64,000 nt of DNA from Sulfitobacter noctilucicola (GTDB lineage: Bacteria > Pseudomonadota > Alphaproteobacteria > Rhodobacterales > Rhodobacteraceae): the NCBI RefSeq assembly GCF_000622385.1, contig NZ_JASD01000008.1, positions 2,108,001-2,172,000 of the forward strand. Direction: 5' to 3'. The position numbers were made by a program, and so were the translations under genes. Position 1 is the stretch's first letter. Each line of letters begins with the position of its first letter. This document shows, piece after piece, positions 36,366 through 44,747 of this stretch. The notes beneath the pieces were generated by a model. The model saw nothing but the letters and a program-made list of their open reading frames with translations. It ran no database searches and was not told where the DNA came from.

Positions 36366-38405
36366 CTATCCGCGGCGCCACAAATGCGACTGCGTGGCAA
36401 ATAGCCCCTGTAGTTTCGACAAAAGCCGATTGCCTGTACCAAGGCGGGGTAAGTCGTCGTTGGCAAGCCGCTCAACAATCACTTCAACGGGGCAGGGCAG
36501 GCGGGTCTTGGGGTCGTGGTAGCGTGGGTAGTCGATGAGCGTAGCATGTACCAGCCCCTCCAGATCGAGCTGCGCCCTGCGGCGCGGCGGTACATCCCCA
36601 AGGTCTGTGGTCAGCCCCCATCCTGCGTAAAAGGGCACGCCAACCGTCGTCACGGCCACGCCGCGCAACAGCGCCTCAAAACCCAGAAGCGATGTCATGG
36701 TCCAGACTTCCTGCACAATCGGCAGCAGTGCTGCCGGGTCCGTGCGGTTCAACACCACATCGGCAAGTCCGTCGGTTTCGACATGACCCGCGCGCAGTCC
36801 GGCCTCAACGTCAGGATGGGGCTTGTAGAGAATAATGGCATCGGGACGCGCTGCACGCACGGTCTCCAGCAAAGCACGATTTGTTGTAACCCTGCCTGTG
36901 CCGGTTCTGATAGACGCGTCGTCCTCAACCTGTCCCGGTACAAGGATGCGGTGCCCTTTCGGCAGCTTTTCCAGATCGGTGGGCGGCACATCGGGGTTGT
37001 ATTTGCTTAACCCTTTGGCAGTCAGCGCCTCTATCAGACGGGCGGCGCGCATTCGTTGGTCGGGGCGCAGATCAGCGCGCGCTTCGATCCATCTTTCCAA
37101 CCGGCTGGGGCGGGAGGGATCGTAGTAAATGCCTAGATCATCACAAACGAGCGACAATGGCGGAACAAGTTCTGCGCCTAGGCCACGCGACCGAAGGAAA
37201 CCGTCTTCGACCCGTACCGCGTCGCCGTGTCCGACCTGCGCCTTGCCTGCCCAAACCATCCATCTTTTGCCTGTGGCACGCGCACGGGCGGGGTCGTCTT
37301 CAAACACTACGGGTTTGTGTTGGCCAAAAAATTGCTGCAACGGTTTACGCTTCCACATGCGCATCGCTGATGCGGTCCAGCCCGCGTGGTCTTCGCGCCA
37401 GCAACGGGTCTGCGCTGCCAGTGTCTCAATCGCGTCCTCAAGCGTGCACAGCCGGTCGCGGTAGGGATCGTACCACTTGGGATACAAGATCATGGCCCCC
37501 GCAAACAGCTGTGGCCGCGTCAGAACGCGCTGGCGACGGGGGACCGGAAATTCGTCCGTGGTGAGGCCCCAACCGGCATAGAACGGTTGTCCAAAGATGC
37601 GCGGCTTGTGACCTGCAAAGATCGCTTCGAAACCAAGCTGCGACGAAACAGTGTAGACGCCAACAGCCCCTTCAAACAACGTCCACGGGCTTATCGGGTC
37701 GGTCATCAGGGTGATGCGGTCATTCGCATCCTCCGGCCCGAAATAACCGGCGCGGTGACCTTGAGCGGTTTCGGGATGTGTCTTGATGATAACGCGTGCG
37801 CCGGGGTGTTCTTCCTGCGCAAAGACCAGCATTTCGACAAAACGTGCGCGATCCGCGCCGGACGCGCGGACAGATGCATCGCCCTGCGTCTGGTCAATCA
37901 CCAGCACATAGCCGGGATCAGGGGCAGGGGTGTCAGCCTCAAAGCCTGTATATTTACTTAGATGGGCCTCGGTTATGCGGGCGATGGCACCCCGGGCGCG
38001 GTTCAGAAGGGCGGTATCATCCAACGGATGCGTGGCCAGCAGCTCTTCCAGTTTAGAGACGGTGGAAGGATCGAAATGAACCCCCTTTTCGTCGATCAGC
38101 AACCCGAGCGGCGGCTCACCGCTGCGTCCGGGAAATAGGGAGCGAAGCGGCGCGTCCTCTATGCGGACCAGAGGGGCGGAATATTTGTCGGCAATGCCGC
38201 GACCACGGTGGGCGGTGGGTGAGTTGCCCCAGATGGCAACGGCATCACCTTCGCGGGGCAGTCCTACGTGCAATGAGTATCCCGAGAGCTGGAGAATGCG
38301 TCGCACACGCTTTTGGGTCAGGAAACCGCCATTATAGACGAAAAGCCGCCGGTCCTTTGCGAGACCGGCGGCTGGGGTATCATATGTTTCGGGCCCAAGA
38401 GCCAA
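36366..38405 (-). CDS. kpsC: Capsule Kdo-transferase KpsC-like
   Basis: A 679-residue protein with two tandem KpsC glycosyltransferase modules: both contain a segment ending in PFYAGWGLTTD and a KY-N/TG start. KpsC builds the beta-Kdo linker of group 2 capsules. No ATG lies near the start, and an ORF back to 38486 would overlap the wza-like gene by 76 bases, so I choose TTG at 38405, five bases after the upstream stop. Last gene of kpsS-wza-kpsC. Confidence 0.85.
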   Translation of the reverse strand: MALGPETYDTPAAGLAKDRRLFVYNGGFLTQKRVRRILQLSGYSLHVGLPREGDAVAIWGNSPTAHRGRGIADKYSAPLVRIEDAPLRSLFPGRSGEPPLGLLIDEKGVHFDPSTVSKLEELLATHPLDDTALLNRARGAIARITEAHLSKYTGFEADTPAPDPGYVLVIDQTQGDASVRASGADRARFVEMLVFAQEEHPGARVIIKTHPETAQGHRAGYFGPEDANDRITLMTDPISPWTLFEGAVGVYTVSSQLGFEAIFAGHKPRIFGQPFYAGWGLTTDEFPVPRRQRVLTRPQLFAGAMILYPKWYDPYRDRLCTLEDAIETLAAQTRCWREDHAGWTASAMRMWKRKPLQQFFGQHKPVVFEDDPARARATGKRWMVWAGKAQVGHGDAVRVEDGFLRSRGLGAELVPPLSLVCDDLGIYYDPSRPSRLERWIEARADLRPDQRMRAARLIEALTAKGLSKYNPDVPPTDLEKLPKGHRILVPGQVEDDASIRTGTGRVTTNRALLETVRAARPDAIILYKPHPDVEAGLRAGHVETDGLADVVLNRTDPAALLPIVQEVWTMTSLLGFEALLRGVAVTTVGVPFYAGWGLTTDLGDVPPRRRAQLDLEGLVHATLIDYPRYHDPKTRLPCPVEVIVERLANDDLPRLGTGNRLLSKLQGLFATQSHLWRRG

Positions 38406-38410
38406 GAGGA

Positions 38411-39544
38411 TCAGCCGCCTGCAAGCGATGTCAGGCCAGATGCCGAGGTGGCAGTGCCTGTGATGGCCGAGATAACCTTGTTCCACTGGGTAAACGGCGC
38501 TTCGGTCACGTAAAGCGTATCGCCGTCACGGATCACAAAGTCGCGGGCCATGAACATACCGTTGGGTTGGGTGAGGTCCAGCACGTACACCATACGCTGT
38601 GCGCCTTGCAGGTCACTGCGGCCAAGAACCTGTGACGCAACTTCCTGCGGCTCGTTGCGGAAAACAAACACACCCGTGGGGTCGGCAGTTGCTGCGTTCA
38701 GGCCACCGACCTGCGCGATGCCTTCCAAAGCGGAAAGCGACTGCGATTCAAATGGCACCTGAGCCTGTCCACCAGTCGCACCCAATGCGGTGAAAGAGCG
38801 TGTGTCTTCCTCGACCAGAATGCGGTCTCCGGCGCGCAGGGCGATATCGAGCTGCGGATGATCGTACAAGTCCTGAAGCCAGATCTTGCCGCGCTGGGTG
38901 CCACGTATGACAGTAACTTGTGCGATTTCGGGAACAATCGTCACACCGCCAGCCTGCGCCAGCATGGTACCAAGCGTCCGTGTCGGACGCTCGATCGCAT
39001 AGACGCCCTGACCGCCGACAGCACCGATAAGAGACACTGTGGAGCCGTCGCCCGCTGCGCGGCGTACTTCGACCTGCGGGTCGGGGGTCTGTTCGCCCAA
39101 TTTGTTGGTGATGATGCGGCGGATTGCGTCAGGCGTGTTGCCTGCGGCTTTGATGCGGCCAGCATAAGGAATAAAGATAAAGCCCGCGCCGTCGACCTGT
39201 ACTTCTTCAAGGGCGGTGGCGGGGGCACCTTCAACGCCCAGCAGCGGATCATCTACGTTCTCGTAAACGGTGATGCCCAGAACATCGCCTGCGCGGATGG
39301 TGTCCGAACCAAGCTGTGCGGCGTTCTTGAAAGCATCTGAGAAGCCGAGCGCAGGAACAACTGCGGTGGCACGGGTCACACGGTCATTCACCGCAACAAC
39401 AAAGGCGTCGCCTTCTTTCTGTACGGATCCCGCATAAATCTGACGCTTGTTCGGGCCAACATGCGGCAAACCACATGACGATACCACGCCAAGCGCGGCG
39501 ATGACTGCGATGGGACGTGCCCACCGAAAAGTTACGGATTTCAC
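38411..39544 (-). CDS. Capsule polysaccharide export lipoprotein (Wza/KpsD/BexD-like)
   Basis: A 377-residue outer-membrane polysaccharide export protein: lipobox VVSSC with Cys24, a polysaccharide-export domain (VLGITVYENVDDP; YIPYAGRIKAAG) and SLBB-like repeats (VSLIGAVGGQGVYAIERPTR). It forms the outer-membrane exit for capsule chains. No inner-membrane ABC (kpsM/T) or PCP gene is next to it here. Confidence 0.9.
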   Translation of the reverse strand: MKSVTFRWARPIAVIAALGVVSSCGLPHVGPNKRQIYAGSVQKEGDAFVVAVNDRVTRATAVVPALGFSDAFKNAAQLGSDTIRAGDVLGITVYENVDDPLLGVEGAPATALEEVQVDGAGFIFIPYAGRIKAAGNTPDAIRRIITNKLGEQTPDPQVEVRRAAGDGSTVSLIGAVGGQGVYAIERPTRTLGTMLAQAGGVTIVPEIAQVTVIRGTQRGKIWLQDLYDHPQLDIALRAGDRILVEEDTRSFTALGATGGQAQVPFESQSLSALEGIAQVGGLNAATADPTGVFVFRNEPQEVASQVLGRSDLQGAQRMVYVLDLTQPNGMFMARDFVIRDGDTLYVTEAPFTQWNKVISAITGTATSASGLTSLAGG

Positions 39545-39660
39545 TGCCCGGTCTCCTCGACCTATTCAACTCTGCCTCAAGTATTCGCCGGTTTTCCGGC
39601 GTAATTGCGGCCACGCTAGCGCAGGATGGTTTGAAAATCCAGTACGTTGAGGCGCTTAGG

Positions 39661-40953
39661 TCAGGTGACAACGCGCAACTGTTGCCGTGGGGCCGCGGTG
39701 CCCGATTGCAGGGCATCATATGGGTCTTCAGGCGACAGCATCATATCAACGACCTGTCGCAGCAACTGCCGGCGTCCGCGTGACGAGTAAAAGCCGCCAG
39801 GAATCTGTGATGTTTCAAGCAGATAGCGACGATAGTCTTTATACGCTTTGTTGTCAGGACGCGCAGCGCCTGCAAAAAATTCCGGCAGCGACTGGTCAGA
39901 CACAAACTCGGGCTGTGCATAGACTGCGCGGCCAAAGACCTTGAGCGGGATACCGCGCCAAAGCACCTGCTGACCGGCAGTAGAATTTACCGTTACAGCA
40001 CTGCGGGCATCATTAAGAAGCTGCGCCAGCTTGCCGCCACGGACATAGTGGACACGGTCCGCGACACCAAGGCTGCGGGCCAGACGTTTCAGATCGCGGC
40101 GCACTGGCACGCGGCCATCTTCTAGCGGATGGGCTTTGACAACGAGATGGTGGTGGCGCGGTGCGCCTTCGGCGAAACCCTTGATCACCAGCTCAAGAAA
40201 GTCGGACATCGTAGCGAAGGGGGAATGCATCTGGAAAGAGCTGTCGTGCTCAAGCTGTAGCAGCGCCAGATGATAGGGGAAGCCGCCCAACCGGATGCGA
40301 AGCGTGGCAATCAAACGATCCGCTGCGAGCAAAGGCATGAGCAAAAGCCGCTTGATATAAAGCGCGAATTCTTTGGTGACGGGCAGACTGCGGTGCGGCT
40401 TGAAATTGCGATAGTCACCGTTTCGGAACATGACGAACCAATGATAGAGAGCACCGTAGAAGATGTGCTGGCGCATGTCGCCCCAGTGTCCGGGTGGCAG
40501 CGGTGCTTCCATATCCGATTGCGCGAGAGCCGTTTGCATTTGCGGGATGGTCATGTCCATCAACCGCGAATTGCCGTTGGAGCCGCCACGCTCGTATGTC
40601 ACCCAGTAGGGGCGCATGTAACCTTCCTCAAACACATGTACCATGATGCCACGCCGCTTGGCCTCGGCGACGGCATCTGCGTGGATCGGGCGTGTATCCC
40701 CGTAAAGGACGATGTCGGTCACCTGTTTCTCGGCAATCAGCGCCTTGAACGTATCTGTCCAATCAGCCGCAGTGCCCCGATAGGGCAGATAACTGCTAGG
40801 ATGAAACCAGAAGGCGCGGTCGCCCGCATTGAAACCGACACGCCACACATCTGCTCCGGCCAGCCGCAGCATTTTGCCCAGCCGGTGAAAGAAGGGTCCG
40901 TGCGGCCCTTGCAGGAACAGAAATACCCGTTTGTCGGGCGTCGTGGTGTTCAT
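39661..40953 (-). CDS. kpsS: Capsule Kdo-transferase KpsS-like
   Basis: A 430-residue protein of the KpsS family (FLFLQGPHGPFFHRLGKMLR near the N-terminus, VFEEGYMRPYWVT, VNSTAGQQVLWRGIPLKVFG). It adds the first Kdo to the lipid acceptor of group 2 capsules. ATG at 40953 has GAGGGAG upstream. First gene of the cluster; 117 bases before the wza-like gene; divergent from ribE. Confidence 0.88.
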   Translation of the reverse strand: MNTTTPDKRVFLFLQGPHGPFFHRLGKMLRLAGADVWRVGFNAGDRAFWFHPSSYLPYRGTAADWTDTFKALIAEKQVTDIVLYGDTRPIHADAVAEAKRRGIMVHVFEEGYMRPYWVTYERGGSNGNSRLMDMTIPQMQTALAQSDMEAPLPPGHWGDMRQHIFYGALYHWFVMFRNGDYRNFKPHRSLPVTKEFALYIKRLLLMPLLAADRLIATLRIRLGGFPYHLALLQLEHDSSFQMHSPFATMSDFLELVIKGFAEGAPRHHHLVVKAHPLEDGRVPVRRDLKRLARSLGVADRVHYVRGGKLAQLLNDARSAVTVNSTAGQQVLWRGIPLKVFGRAVYAQPEFVSDQSLPEFFAGAARPDNKAYKDYRRYLLETSQIPGGFYSSRGRRQLLRQVVDMMLSPEDPYDALQSGTAAPRQQLRVVT

Positions 40954-41082
40954 GTCGCTCCCTCTGGTCGCGCAGTTACCCTTAGCTTGCACATAAAACA
41001 GGCCAAAATGTGACATGTGTCCCTCTTGTCAGGACCGGTCACGGGCGATACGTCACCAAGGTATGTAAATGAAAGGCTGGCC

Positions 41083-41670
41083 ATGTTCACGGGGATTATT
41101 ACCGATATAGGCATCCTTGCCGCGCTGGAGCAGCAAGGCGATTTGCGCGCGAGGATCACGACAGGCTATGACACCACGTCCATTGACATGGGAGCTTCTA
41201 TCGCCAGCGATGGTGTATGCCTGACAGTCGTTGATCTGGGGCCGGACTGGTACGAGGTGCAGATCAGCGCAGAAACTGTCAGCAAGACAAGCCTGAGCGA
41301 CTGGGCCGTGGGCCGCCGCGTCAATCTGGAACGCGCCTTGAAAGTCGGGGACGAGCTGGGCGGCCATATCGTATCGGGCCATGTGGACGGTGTGGCCGAA
41401 GTCGTCGCCATGACAGAAGAGGGCGACAGCACGCGGGTGACCCTGCGCGCGCCCAAGGAACTTGCAAGGTTTATCGCGCCAAAAGGGTCGGTTGCTTTGA
41501 ACGGTACATCCCTTACGGTGAACGAGGTCGACGATTGCGATTTCGGCATCAACTTCATTCCGCACACGAAAGAGGTCACGACCTGGGGTGATGTGAAAGT
41601 CGGAGACAGGATCAATCTGGAGATCGACACGCTCGCACGCTACGTCGCCCGGCTGGCGGAAATGTCATGA
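41083..41670 (+). CDS. ribE: Riboflavin synthase alpha chain
   Basis: A 195-residue riboflavin synthase with two lumazine-binding repeats. It starts MFTGIITDIG, and the other conserved segments are SKTSLSDW and GHIVSGHVDGVAEV. It dismutates two lumazines to riboflavin. First gene of ribE-unknown-ribH-nusB. Its stop overlaps the next gene as ATGA. Confidence 0.95.
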   Translation: MFTGIITDIGILAALEQQGDLRARITTGYDTTSIDMGASIASDGVCLTVVDLGPDWYEVQISAETVSKTSLSDWAVGRRVNLERALKVGDELGGHIVSGHVDGVAEVVAMTEEGDSTRVTLRAPKELARFIAPKGSVALNGTSLTVNEVDDCDFGINFIPHTKEVTTWGDVKVGDRINLEIDTLARYVARLAEMS

Positions 41671-42233
41671 GGGCCGGTATCGGGCACAATCAGGGCCCTA
41701 CGATGGAGCGCGGCCAGAAATGGCGCAGCTTTCAGTGGCAAAAGGCGCGGGATGCGGCGATGCCGAAAGCGGTGCCGCTGATGGTGGTAAAGATGCACGT
41801 AGCGCGTGCGCGGCAGTTGGGGCTCGACTATCCGACCTATGCGGCAGTGCGTAAAGCCACGGGGCGCGATATCATGGGATTGCTTTTTTCATCCAACGCG
41901 CTGCGCGTGGTGCGTGCCGAGGCCCCTCAGATGCCGCTTGACCGCAGCGATGCCATCGAAGCCGTCAGTGGTGCGCGCAAGCTTGCGTTGGTGCACGCGC
42001 CCATTCGCGCCGAGATTGTCCAGCAGACAAACCCTGTACTTGACCACGTTGGCGTCGCGCCAAAGTTCACGGACAGCTGGAGCGCCATGCGTGCGCATCT
42101 GGGCGGTATCATCAGCGATCAGCGCCTTGCCCGCGATCAGGTGCTGGTGATCGGTGACACCGGCCTTGAGCGTGACTGGGCCCCGGCGGCGCAGGCCGCA
42201 GGATATATCGAAGCGGCGCGCTATTTTCCTTAA
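41667..42233 (+). CDS. Unknown protein between ribE and ribH
   Basis: A 188-residue protein opening with GIGHNQGP, a motif found in many small alphaproteobacterial proteins. The rest has no family I can name. It is not a RibB/RibA homologue. The ATGA overlap with ribE shows it is co-translated in the riboflavin operon. In many Rhodobacteraceae ribB(A) lies here instead (established knowledge). Function unknown; it might be a lineage-specific regulator or a replaced gene. Confidence 0.75.
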   Translation: MRAGIGHNQGPTMERGQKWRSFQWQKARDAAMPKAVPLMVVKMHVARARQLGLDYPTYAAVRKATGRDIMGLLFSSNALRVVRAEAPQMPLDRSDAIEAVSGARKLALVHAPIRAEIVQQTNPVLDHVGVAPKFTDSWSAMRAHLGGIISDQRLARDQVLVIGDTGLERDWAPAAQAAGYIEAARYFP

Positions 42234-42295
42234 AGAGTGGTGCAAAGCCCCAACCTACCTGACCGCCGAACTACCTAATAAACAAAGGACATGAC

Positions 42296-42847
42296 ATGGC
42301 ATCTTCCCAAGAGCACACGGTTCTGCCCAGACCCACATTTGATAGACCTGTGAAGGTGCTGATTGTTGTGTCACCTTACTACAGTGACATTGCCGACGGG
42401 CTTTTGACCGGTGCAAAAGCAGAACTCGAAGCTGCGGGTGCGGGATATGATGTGGTCGAGATGCCCGGTGCGCTGGAAATCCCGACTGCCATAGGGATCA
42501 GCGACCGCCAGAATAACTATGATGGTTATGTCGCTCTCGGCTGTGTGATCCGCGGAGAGACGACCCACTATGAGACGGTGTGCAACGACAGCAGCCGTGC
42601 CCTGCAACTGCTGGGGCTTCAGGGCTTGTGTATCGGCAATGGAATTCTGACCGTCGAGAACAAAGAACAGGCTGACGTGCGTGCCGCCCCCGAAGGTCAG
42701 AACAAAGGCGGAGGGGCAGCAGCGGCGGCCTTGCATCTGATTGCGCTGGCCCGTAAGGGGTCGCAAACCGGCAAAGGTATCGGGTTCAAGCCACTTGGGC
42801 AGGATACGCTGATGGCGGGTGACGCGGACGGAAAGACAACAGCATGA
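42296..42847 (+). CDS. ribH: Lumazine synthase RibH
   Basis: A 183-residue lumazine synthase with VVEMPGALEIP and LGCVIRGETTHYE. It condenses the dihydroxybutanone phosphate and the pyrimidine to lumazine, the substrate of RibE. AAAGGAC precedes the ATG. A 62-base gap separates it from the unknown gene. Confidence 0.94.
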   Translation: MASSQEHTVLPRPTFDRPVKVLIVVSPYYSDIADGLLTGAKAELEAAGAGYDVVEMPGALEIPTAIGISDRQNNYDGYVALGCVIRGETTHYETVCNDSSRALQLLGLQGLCIGNGILTVENKEQADVRAAPEGQNKGGGAAAAALHLIALARKGSQTGKGIGFKPLGQDTLMAGDADGKTTA

Positions 42848-42857
42848 GTTTCAAGCG

Positions 42858-43331
42858 ATGAGCACGGGCCTGTCAGGCAATCAAAAGCGCAAGATGAAAT
42901 CGGCAGCACGGCTCTATGCGGTGCAGGCCCTTTTTCAGATGGAACATTCGTCCCAGACGGTTGAAAAAGTGCGTTCGGAGTTTCTGGAGCACCGTTTTGG
43001 CGCGACATATGACGGCGACGAATTTCAGGACGGTGATATCGCGTTGTTCAGCGACATTCTGGAGACGGCTGTGAATTATCAGGCCCCGATTGACCAGCTG
43101 ACCGACCGCGCGCTGGTTGCGAAATGGCCGATTGCCCGCATCGACCCGACGATCCGCGCCCTTTTTCGTGCGGCCGGAGCAGAGTTGCGCGATACGCAAA
43201 CCCCTCCGAAAGTGGTGATCGTTGAATACGTTGACGTGGCAGGCGCATTCTTTCCCGATGGCAAAGAACCGTCATTCGTGAATGCTGTCCTTGATCATAT
43301 GGCCAGAGAGGCCCGCCCCGAGGCATTCTAG
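42858..43331 (+). CDS. nusB: Transcription antitermination factor NusB
   Basis: A 157-residue NusB: early RLYAVQALFQ, then YQAPIDQLTDRAL and the C-terminal FVNAVLDHMAR. It works with NusE/NusG in rRNA transcription antitermination. It follows ribH by 10 bases. Confidence 0.92.
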   Translation: MSTGLSGNQKRKMKSAARLYAVQALFQMEHSSQTVEKVRSEFLEHRFGATYDGDEFQDGDIALFSDILETAVNYQAPIDQLTDRALVAKWPIARIDPTIRALFRAAGAELRDTQTPPKVVIVEYVDVAGAFFPDGKEPSFVNAVLDHMAREARPEAF

Positions 43332-43386
43332 CGCATTTGATCCATCCTCGGGCGGTGCTAGGTTGATCTTGCAAGGGGGACGTACC

Positions 43387-43710
43387 ATGCCTGACGTGTT
43401 CAAGTTCTATATCAAACATGCTCTGATCGGATTTCTGGTCGCCGGCGTATTTGTCGGGCTACTTTTGTACTTCAACGTGGCAAATCTCTGGCACCTGATC
43501 AGCACTTCCGACATCGCAATCATGGCGCTGGTCGTGTTCTGGGCCTTGAACGGTCTGGTGTTCGGCGGCGTTCAGACTGCTGTGGCTGTGATGCTAATGG
43601 CAGAAGACCGGTCAGACGACAGCAATGGCCCGCGTGGCAACACGCCCCAGCAGGTCTTGGCGGATGGCCTGATACCGGTGCCGCAAGAAGCGACAACGCC
43701 GCCGCGATAA
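43387..43710 (+). CDS. sspA: Small membrane protein, probable SspA (salt-stress membrane protein)
   Basis: A 107-residue protein with two hydrophobic helices (ALIGFLVAGVFVGLLLYF and IAIMALVVFWALNGLVFGG). AAGGGGG precedes the ATG. In Rhodobacter sphaeroides the putative salt-stress membrane gene sspA lies immediately downstream of the 6S RNA gene on the opposite strand (established knowledge, Elkina et al.); the same convergent order occurs here. The gene name rests on this order. Confidence 0.68.
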   Translation: MPDVFKFYIKHALIGFLVAGVFVGLLLYFNVANLWHLISTSDIAIMALVVFWALNGLVFGGVQTAVAVMLMAEDRSDDSNGPRGNTPQQVLADGLIPVPQEATTPPR

Positions 43711-43779
43711 AGCCGATTTGCCCCTGAGGGTCGCAAAAGCCTTCGCGCTTGCCGCAGTGCAATGTTGGAGGGTGTGACG

Positions 43780-43964
43780 GGACCACCATTGCCGGTCGGT
43801 TTTTTATTCCCGGGGACCTGTATATACAGGTGGGCGCCAGATAAACGAACCAGGGCTCGAACAGAGCCAGCTCCCTAGGATTTGCTTAAGGCCACTGGAA
43901 TGTAACGTCTCACGAACAGGGCAGTACCCGTCACCGCTCATAGGTAGGCCGGCGGTAGCGGTCC
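43780..43964 (-). ncRNA. ssrS: 6S RNA
   Basis: 185 bases between the ClpP-like gene and the sspA-like gene, with no coding frame. The ends form a terminal stem: GGACC, ACC and GCCGG at 43949-43964 pair with CCGGC, GGT and GGTCC at 43780-43795, with 3-base bulges. Internal elements are the stem CCAG...CTGG, the hairpin GGCTC-TGTTC-GAGCC and the near-palindrome ACCTGTATATACAGGT. Length, closing stem and central open region fit 6S RNA, which mimics an open promoter and binds the sigma-70 polymerase. Strand chosen from the known ssrS/sspA arrangement. tmRNA and SRP RNA were considered and do not fit. Confidence 0.8.
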
Positions 43965-43979
43965 TGCAAGGGGCGGGCC

Positions 43980-44747
43980 TCAACTCTCTTGCGGTTCGGT
44001 GATAAATCCGTATTCGCGTAGTTCTGCCGGAACCAGCACGTAAATTTCGTCGGGTGGTGTAATCAGTGCGTGACGCATGACCAGCGGGTCGATGCCCATA
44101 TCGTCCAAGTATCCCATGACCTCCCCCTGACCGCGCTGAATATCCTCTACAGCGACGAAGGCAGGCAACAGGGTGCTTTGCCCGAAATAATGTTGATGTA
44201 CGCCAACAGAGCCACCTTCGGGGATGTCGCGGACGGTGCCTGCGGCCAGAACATAGGGACATGCGGAGTAGCAGATATCGCCTTCGCGCATTCTTGTCTC
44301 AATCCCCTCGGCACGGATAAACCGGCCCAGCTCAAGTGCATCCGAGACAGAACCGCCGGGCGAGTTCAGGATGATGCGTTGCGGTTGCTGGGGCAGGGCG
44401 GCGATATCCTTGGCTATGCGTGCACCGTCACCACCGGCGATTGAGCCTTCCAGCAGCACAGTTTGACCTGCTTCAACAACTGTCAGCACCAGCCGGTCAG
44501 GCAAAGCCGTATCCGGCATCGGCTGCCCCGGAGACGGGGCGCGATCCTCTCTGTACCGTCTGGTCTGGTCGCCGGGGCGGATCGGTTCGGTCAGACTGGG
44601 TGCGCGGGGGCCGAAACCGGGCAAGCTCAATCCGTTACGCAGGTCGCCCCAGAAAAGCAGGCCGCCCAGCAGGATCTGAAAAAACAGAATACCACCCAGC
44701 ACACGCGCAATCGGGTTGCGGGGTTTTACATTCTCTGCGGTACTCAT
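43980..44747 (-). CDS. Periplasmic ClpP-like protein
   Basis: A 255-residue protein with an N-terminal membrane anchor (GGILFFQILLGGLLFWG) and a ClpP/crotonase-like domain: LNSPGGSVSDALELGRFI, then CYSACPYVLAAGTVR with a candidate nucleophile Ser in the CYSAC region, and VHQHYFG. This is the COG3904-type periplasmic group of unknown function. Catalytic Ser at the CxSAC site is inference. ATG overlaps the upstream gene as ATGA. Confidence 0.8.
   Translation of the reverse strand: MSTAENVKPRNPIARVLGGILFFQILLGGLLFWGDLRNGLSLPGFGPRAPSLTEPIRPGDQTRRYREDRAPSPGQPMPDTALPDRLVLTVVEAGQTVLLEGSIAGGDGARIAKDIAALPQQPQRIILNSPGGSVSDALELGRFIRAEGIETRMREGDICYSACPYVLAAGTVRDIPEGGSVGVHQHYFGQSTLLPAFVAVEDIQRGQGEVMGYLDDMGIDPLVMRHALITPPDEIYVLVPAELREYGFITEPQES

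Noticed and set aside
40954..41082. FMN riboswitch upstream of ribE
   Set aside because: Too short and without the conserved FMN-element stems.
43780..43964. tmRNA or SRP RNA instead of 6S RNA
   Set aside because: No tag-coding frame with a tRNA-like 3' end, and no SRP core motif; the length and closing stem fit 6S RNA.
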